This document shows positions 62,328 to 64,000 of a DNA stretch of 64,000 nt, piece after piece. Below the pieces are notes generated by a model. That model had not been told where the DNA came from. It worked only from the letters and a program-made list of their open reading frames with translations, and ran no database searches. Within the stretch, counting starts at the first letter, position 1. Each line of letters opens with the position of its first letter. This DNA comes from WLWS01 sp047638675 (GTDB lineage Bacteria > Pseudomonadota > Gammaproteobacteria > Eutrophobiales > Eutrophobiaceae), in contig JBLIML010000002.1 of assembly GCA_047638675.1 (NCBI GenBank), positions 30,940 through 94,939 of the forward strand, in the 5' to 3' direction. The translations under genes and the position numbers were made by a program.

Positions 62328-63179
62328 CTACACGCCTAATTGTTTGGTCACGCTGTCTAATGCGACACCGCAATCCTCATCAATTTTAAGTGTCAGTTCA
62401 TCGTCCGCTCGTGTTCGTCCCCTGTTGAGGGCACAGATGGCTTTGTCTGCGGCGATAGCAGCAAGACAAAAGCGATAGCCGGAATACACCATTAAGGATG
62501 AGCCGAGCACCAACATGCCATTGGCGCTGTGCAAATATTGCATTGCCTGTGCCACTATCTCTTTGGGCACAGATTGCCCAAAAAACACGACGTCCGGTTT
62601 GAGGATGCCGTCACATCGCGGGCAGGGGATGAGCTTGAAATCAGAGATGTCCATGGTCTCAAGTATGACATCTCCATCCGGCGCGAATTCATTGAAGCGC
62701 TGATTGAACAGAGGATTCGCTTCATGCAGGTAAAGCTGTAAGGTGCTTCGCTGGAGTTGATGGTCGCAGCTCAGACAGCTTACGGTCTCCAGATTGCCAT
62801 GGAGATCCAACACCCTGGACGAGCCCGCTTTCCGATGTAGGCTATCTACATTTTGCGTCACGATATGATGTATTAGCCCGGCTTCCTCGAGCGTTTTCAA
62901 GGCATGATGTGCAGTGCTGGGTTTGGCATTTTTTATGAGTGGCCAACCAAGCATACTCCTCGCCCAATAACGCTTTCTTGTCAACTCCACTTCCAAAAAA
63001 TCCTGGAACTGCACCGGGCGCCGGTGTTTCCATTCCCCATTTTCATCCCGATAATCAGGAATACCCGAAGCGGTGCTGCAACCGGCGCCGGTCAACACGA
63101 AAAGTGGTCGATGCTTTGCGATAAAATCGGCTAGCCGGGAATCCCCGGCTTTTTCATTAACGTCTATCTTTACGGTCAT
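62328..63179 (-). CDS. Sir2-family NAD-dependent protein deacylase
   Basis: A 283-residue sirtuin: GAGCSTASGIPDYR (31-44), QNVDSLHRKAGSS with the catalytic His (about 119), Zn cysteines CLSCDHQ (about 135) and CPRCDGILKPDVVFFGQSVP (about 187-190), and VLGSSLMVYSGYR. All key residues are present. It removes acyl groups from lysines using NAD. Confidence 0.93.
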   Translation of the reverse strand: MTVKIDVNEKAGDSRLADFIAKHRPLFVLTGAGCSTASGIPDYRDENGEWKHRRPVQFQDFLEVELTRKRYWARSMLGWPLIKNAKPSTAHHALKTLEEAGLIHHIVTQNVDSLHRKAGSSRVLDLHGNLETVSCLSCDHQLQRSTLQLYLHEANPLFNQRFNEFAPDGDVILETMDISDFKLIPCPRCDGILKPDVVFFGQSVPKEIVAQAMQYLHSANGMLVLGSSLMVYSGYRFCLAAIAADKAICALNRGRTRADDELTLKIDEDCGVALDSVTKQLGV

Positions 63180-63363
63180 AGCGGCAGAATATTGTGTTCA
63201 AACTATTGGGCAGATCTGAAGCAGATTATTCGGTATTCTTCTGTAGTCATCATTTACAATCGATTCTTTCAGAGTATCTATAAACCAGTCACGTTCGAAT
63301 ATGGCCTCATAGTGTACAGCAAGCGATTGCCACAGAACTTTCAACGAAGGTAAAAGATAAAAT

Positions 63364-63747
63364 ATGAAATACGAAGGAAGTTGCCACTGTGGCGCAATTC
63401 GATTCGAAGTTGAAGCGCAGGAAGATCTGGAAGTTGAAGATTGCAATTGTTCCATTTGTAGTAAGGCTGGCTACCTGCATCTTATTCTGCCAATGAGTAA
63501 ATTCACCTTACTCAAAGGAGAGGAGTCTTTGCTGACTTATGCCTTCAATTCCGGCATAGCCAAACACACTTTCTGTAAAGTCTGCGGGATTAAAGCCTTT
63601 TATACACCACGTTCCAACCCTGATGGAATTGATATTAATGTTCGTTGCCTCGACACAAAGCCCAAATCTATAGCCGTGACCAGGTTCGATGGTGAACATT
63701 GGGAGGCCAACGCTCAAAAACTAGCGCACAAAAGTGTAGACGGTTAA
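63364..63747 (+). CDS. GFA-family (Mss4-fold) zinc protein, second copy
   Basis: A 127-residue GFA-type protein: SCHCGAIRFEVEA (C7, C9), CNCSICSKAGYLH (about 28-35), FCKVCGIKAFY (about 70-76) and a C-terminal FDGEHWEANA. It differs considerably from the GFA protein at 20412 and is not a recent duplicate. The downstream gap carries a MITE-like repeat. Confidence 0.85.
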   Translation: MKYEGSCHCGAIRFEVEAQEDLEVEDCNCSICSKAGYLHLILPMSKFTLLKGEESLLTYAFNSGIAKHTFCKVCGIKAFYTPRSNPDGIDINVRCLDTKPKSIAVTRFDGEHWEANAQKLAHKSVDG

Positions 63748-63764
63748 ATACTCAGCTAAGTTAC

Positions 63765-63903
63765 TTAAGGAATCTCTGGTTAAGTACCTTCTTCGTCGTG
63801 CTGGTAAATACCAGCATCCAGTAAAACATATTTTTAACTGGATTCTGGCTTTCGTCAGAACGATGGATTATTGGTTTTTTCGACTTAATCAGAGGTTCCT
63901 TAA
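63765..63903. mobile_element. MITE-like element with 20-base terminal inverted repeats
   Basis: The 20 bases at 63765-63784 (TTAAGGAATC...) and 63884-63903 (...GGTTCCTTAA) are inverted repeats with only two mismatches, bounding 139 bases with no gene. Inside are GCTGGTA/TACCAGC (63800-63815) and ACTGGATTCTGGCTTTCGTCAGAA, of the widespread CTGGATTC-type hairpin family. A 71-codon frame on the minus strand covers the element but shows no coding character. Confidence 0.6.
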
Positions 63904-64000
63904 ATATGGGAAGTGTAAGCTGGAGTGATGTTGGGCTATTCCGGGAAGGTATAGAGCTGGTTCCAGATCGGAACACTGGAAAGAGAGAGTGATTTACACA

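Noticed and set aside
20412..63747. The two GFA proteins as a recent duplication
   Set aside because: They share only the zinc-ligand pattern; the rest of the sequences differ too much.
63761..63976. 71-codon minus-strand frame at the right edge
   Set aside because: It runs through the MITE-like repeat; its sequence reflects the repeat and not a gene.
1..64000. tRNA, rRNA, CRISPR arrays and intact IS elements
   Set aside because: Read for on both strands; no cloverleaf, regular direct-repeat array or transposase gene could be supported.

Overview
This window is a compact gammaproteobacterial chromosome segment of moderate base composition. It shows no rRNA, tRNA, CRISPR array, prophage or intact insertion sequence. 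The assignment rests on gene order: proS divergent from ilvI-ilvH-ilvC-pssA-leuA; udg-rimI-cysM-rlmD; dapF-DUF484-xerC; hslVU-DUF971-ubiE-ubiJ-ubiB; and gpmI-envC-ctp-yibQ facing rhodanese-secB-gpsA-trmL. All are arrangements familiar from Pseudomonas, Chromatiales and E. coli relatives. A PEP-CTERM protein with a PrsT-like partner, a glycine-betaine-type transporter and a c-di-GMP-type signalling protein suggest a free-living, probably aquatic, Gram-negative bacterium. No genus can be named.

Layout. 1-9148: branched-chain amino acid and phosphatidylserine genes. They include a catalytically dead-looking Psd homologue beside pssA, an AT-rich GT-C membrane protein inserted before leuA, and a leucine-rich leader peptide upstream of leuA that had not been called as a gene. 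9157-16832: DNA repair, RimI, CysM, a YdbH-like AsmA protein followed by a fused YnbE/YdbL-type lipoprotein, an exonuclease, RlmD and a cytosolic YkuD protein. 16833-21860: an accessory stretch with a toxin-antitoxin pair, a LysR regulator with a double palindromic operator, tautomerase, hydrolase, GFA and isomerase genes, and degenerate intergenic repeats. 21876-24135: an 11-residue-repeat secreted protein followed by an ECF sigma / anti-sigma / DUF3106 operon. 24153-45007: mostly housekeeping (NagZ, MscS, DapF, XerC, HslVU, ubiquinone genes, cell division and protein export, a class 1B PyrD). 45172-47307: RRM protein, a 55-residue Oxidored-like protein, GreB and a TonB-like protein. 47610-51943: YtoQ and a decaying PEP-CTERM/PrsT locus. 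52216-64000: redox and detoxification genes, eukaryotic-type UGPase, betaine transporter, CNB and REC-EAL signalling proteins, sirtuin, GFA and a MITE-like repeat.

The most informative signals are the leuA attenuator-like leader, the Psd pseudoenzyme next to pssA, the fused YnbE-YdbL partner of YdbH, and the double lesion (in-frame stop plus signal-peptide frameshift) in adjacent PEP-CTERM-system genes. The divergent LysR operator pair and the ECF sigma operon whose best start codon is CTG are also notable. No wholly unknown multi-gene defence or biosynthetic system was recognised. Start codons were chosen by ribosome-binding site and family alignment from memory; no database search was run.
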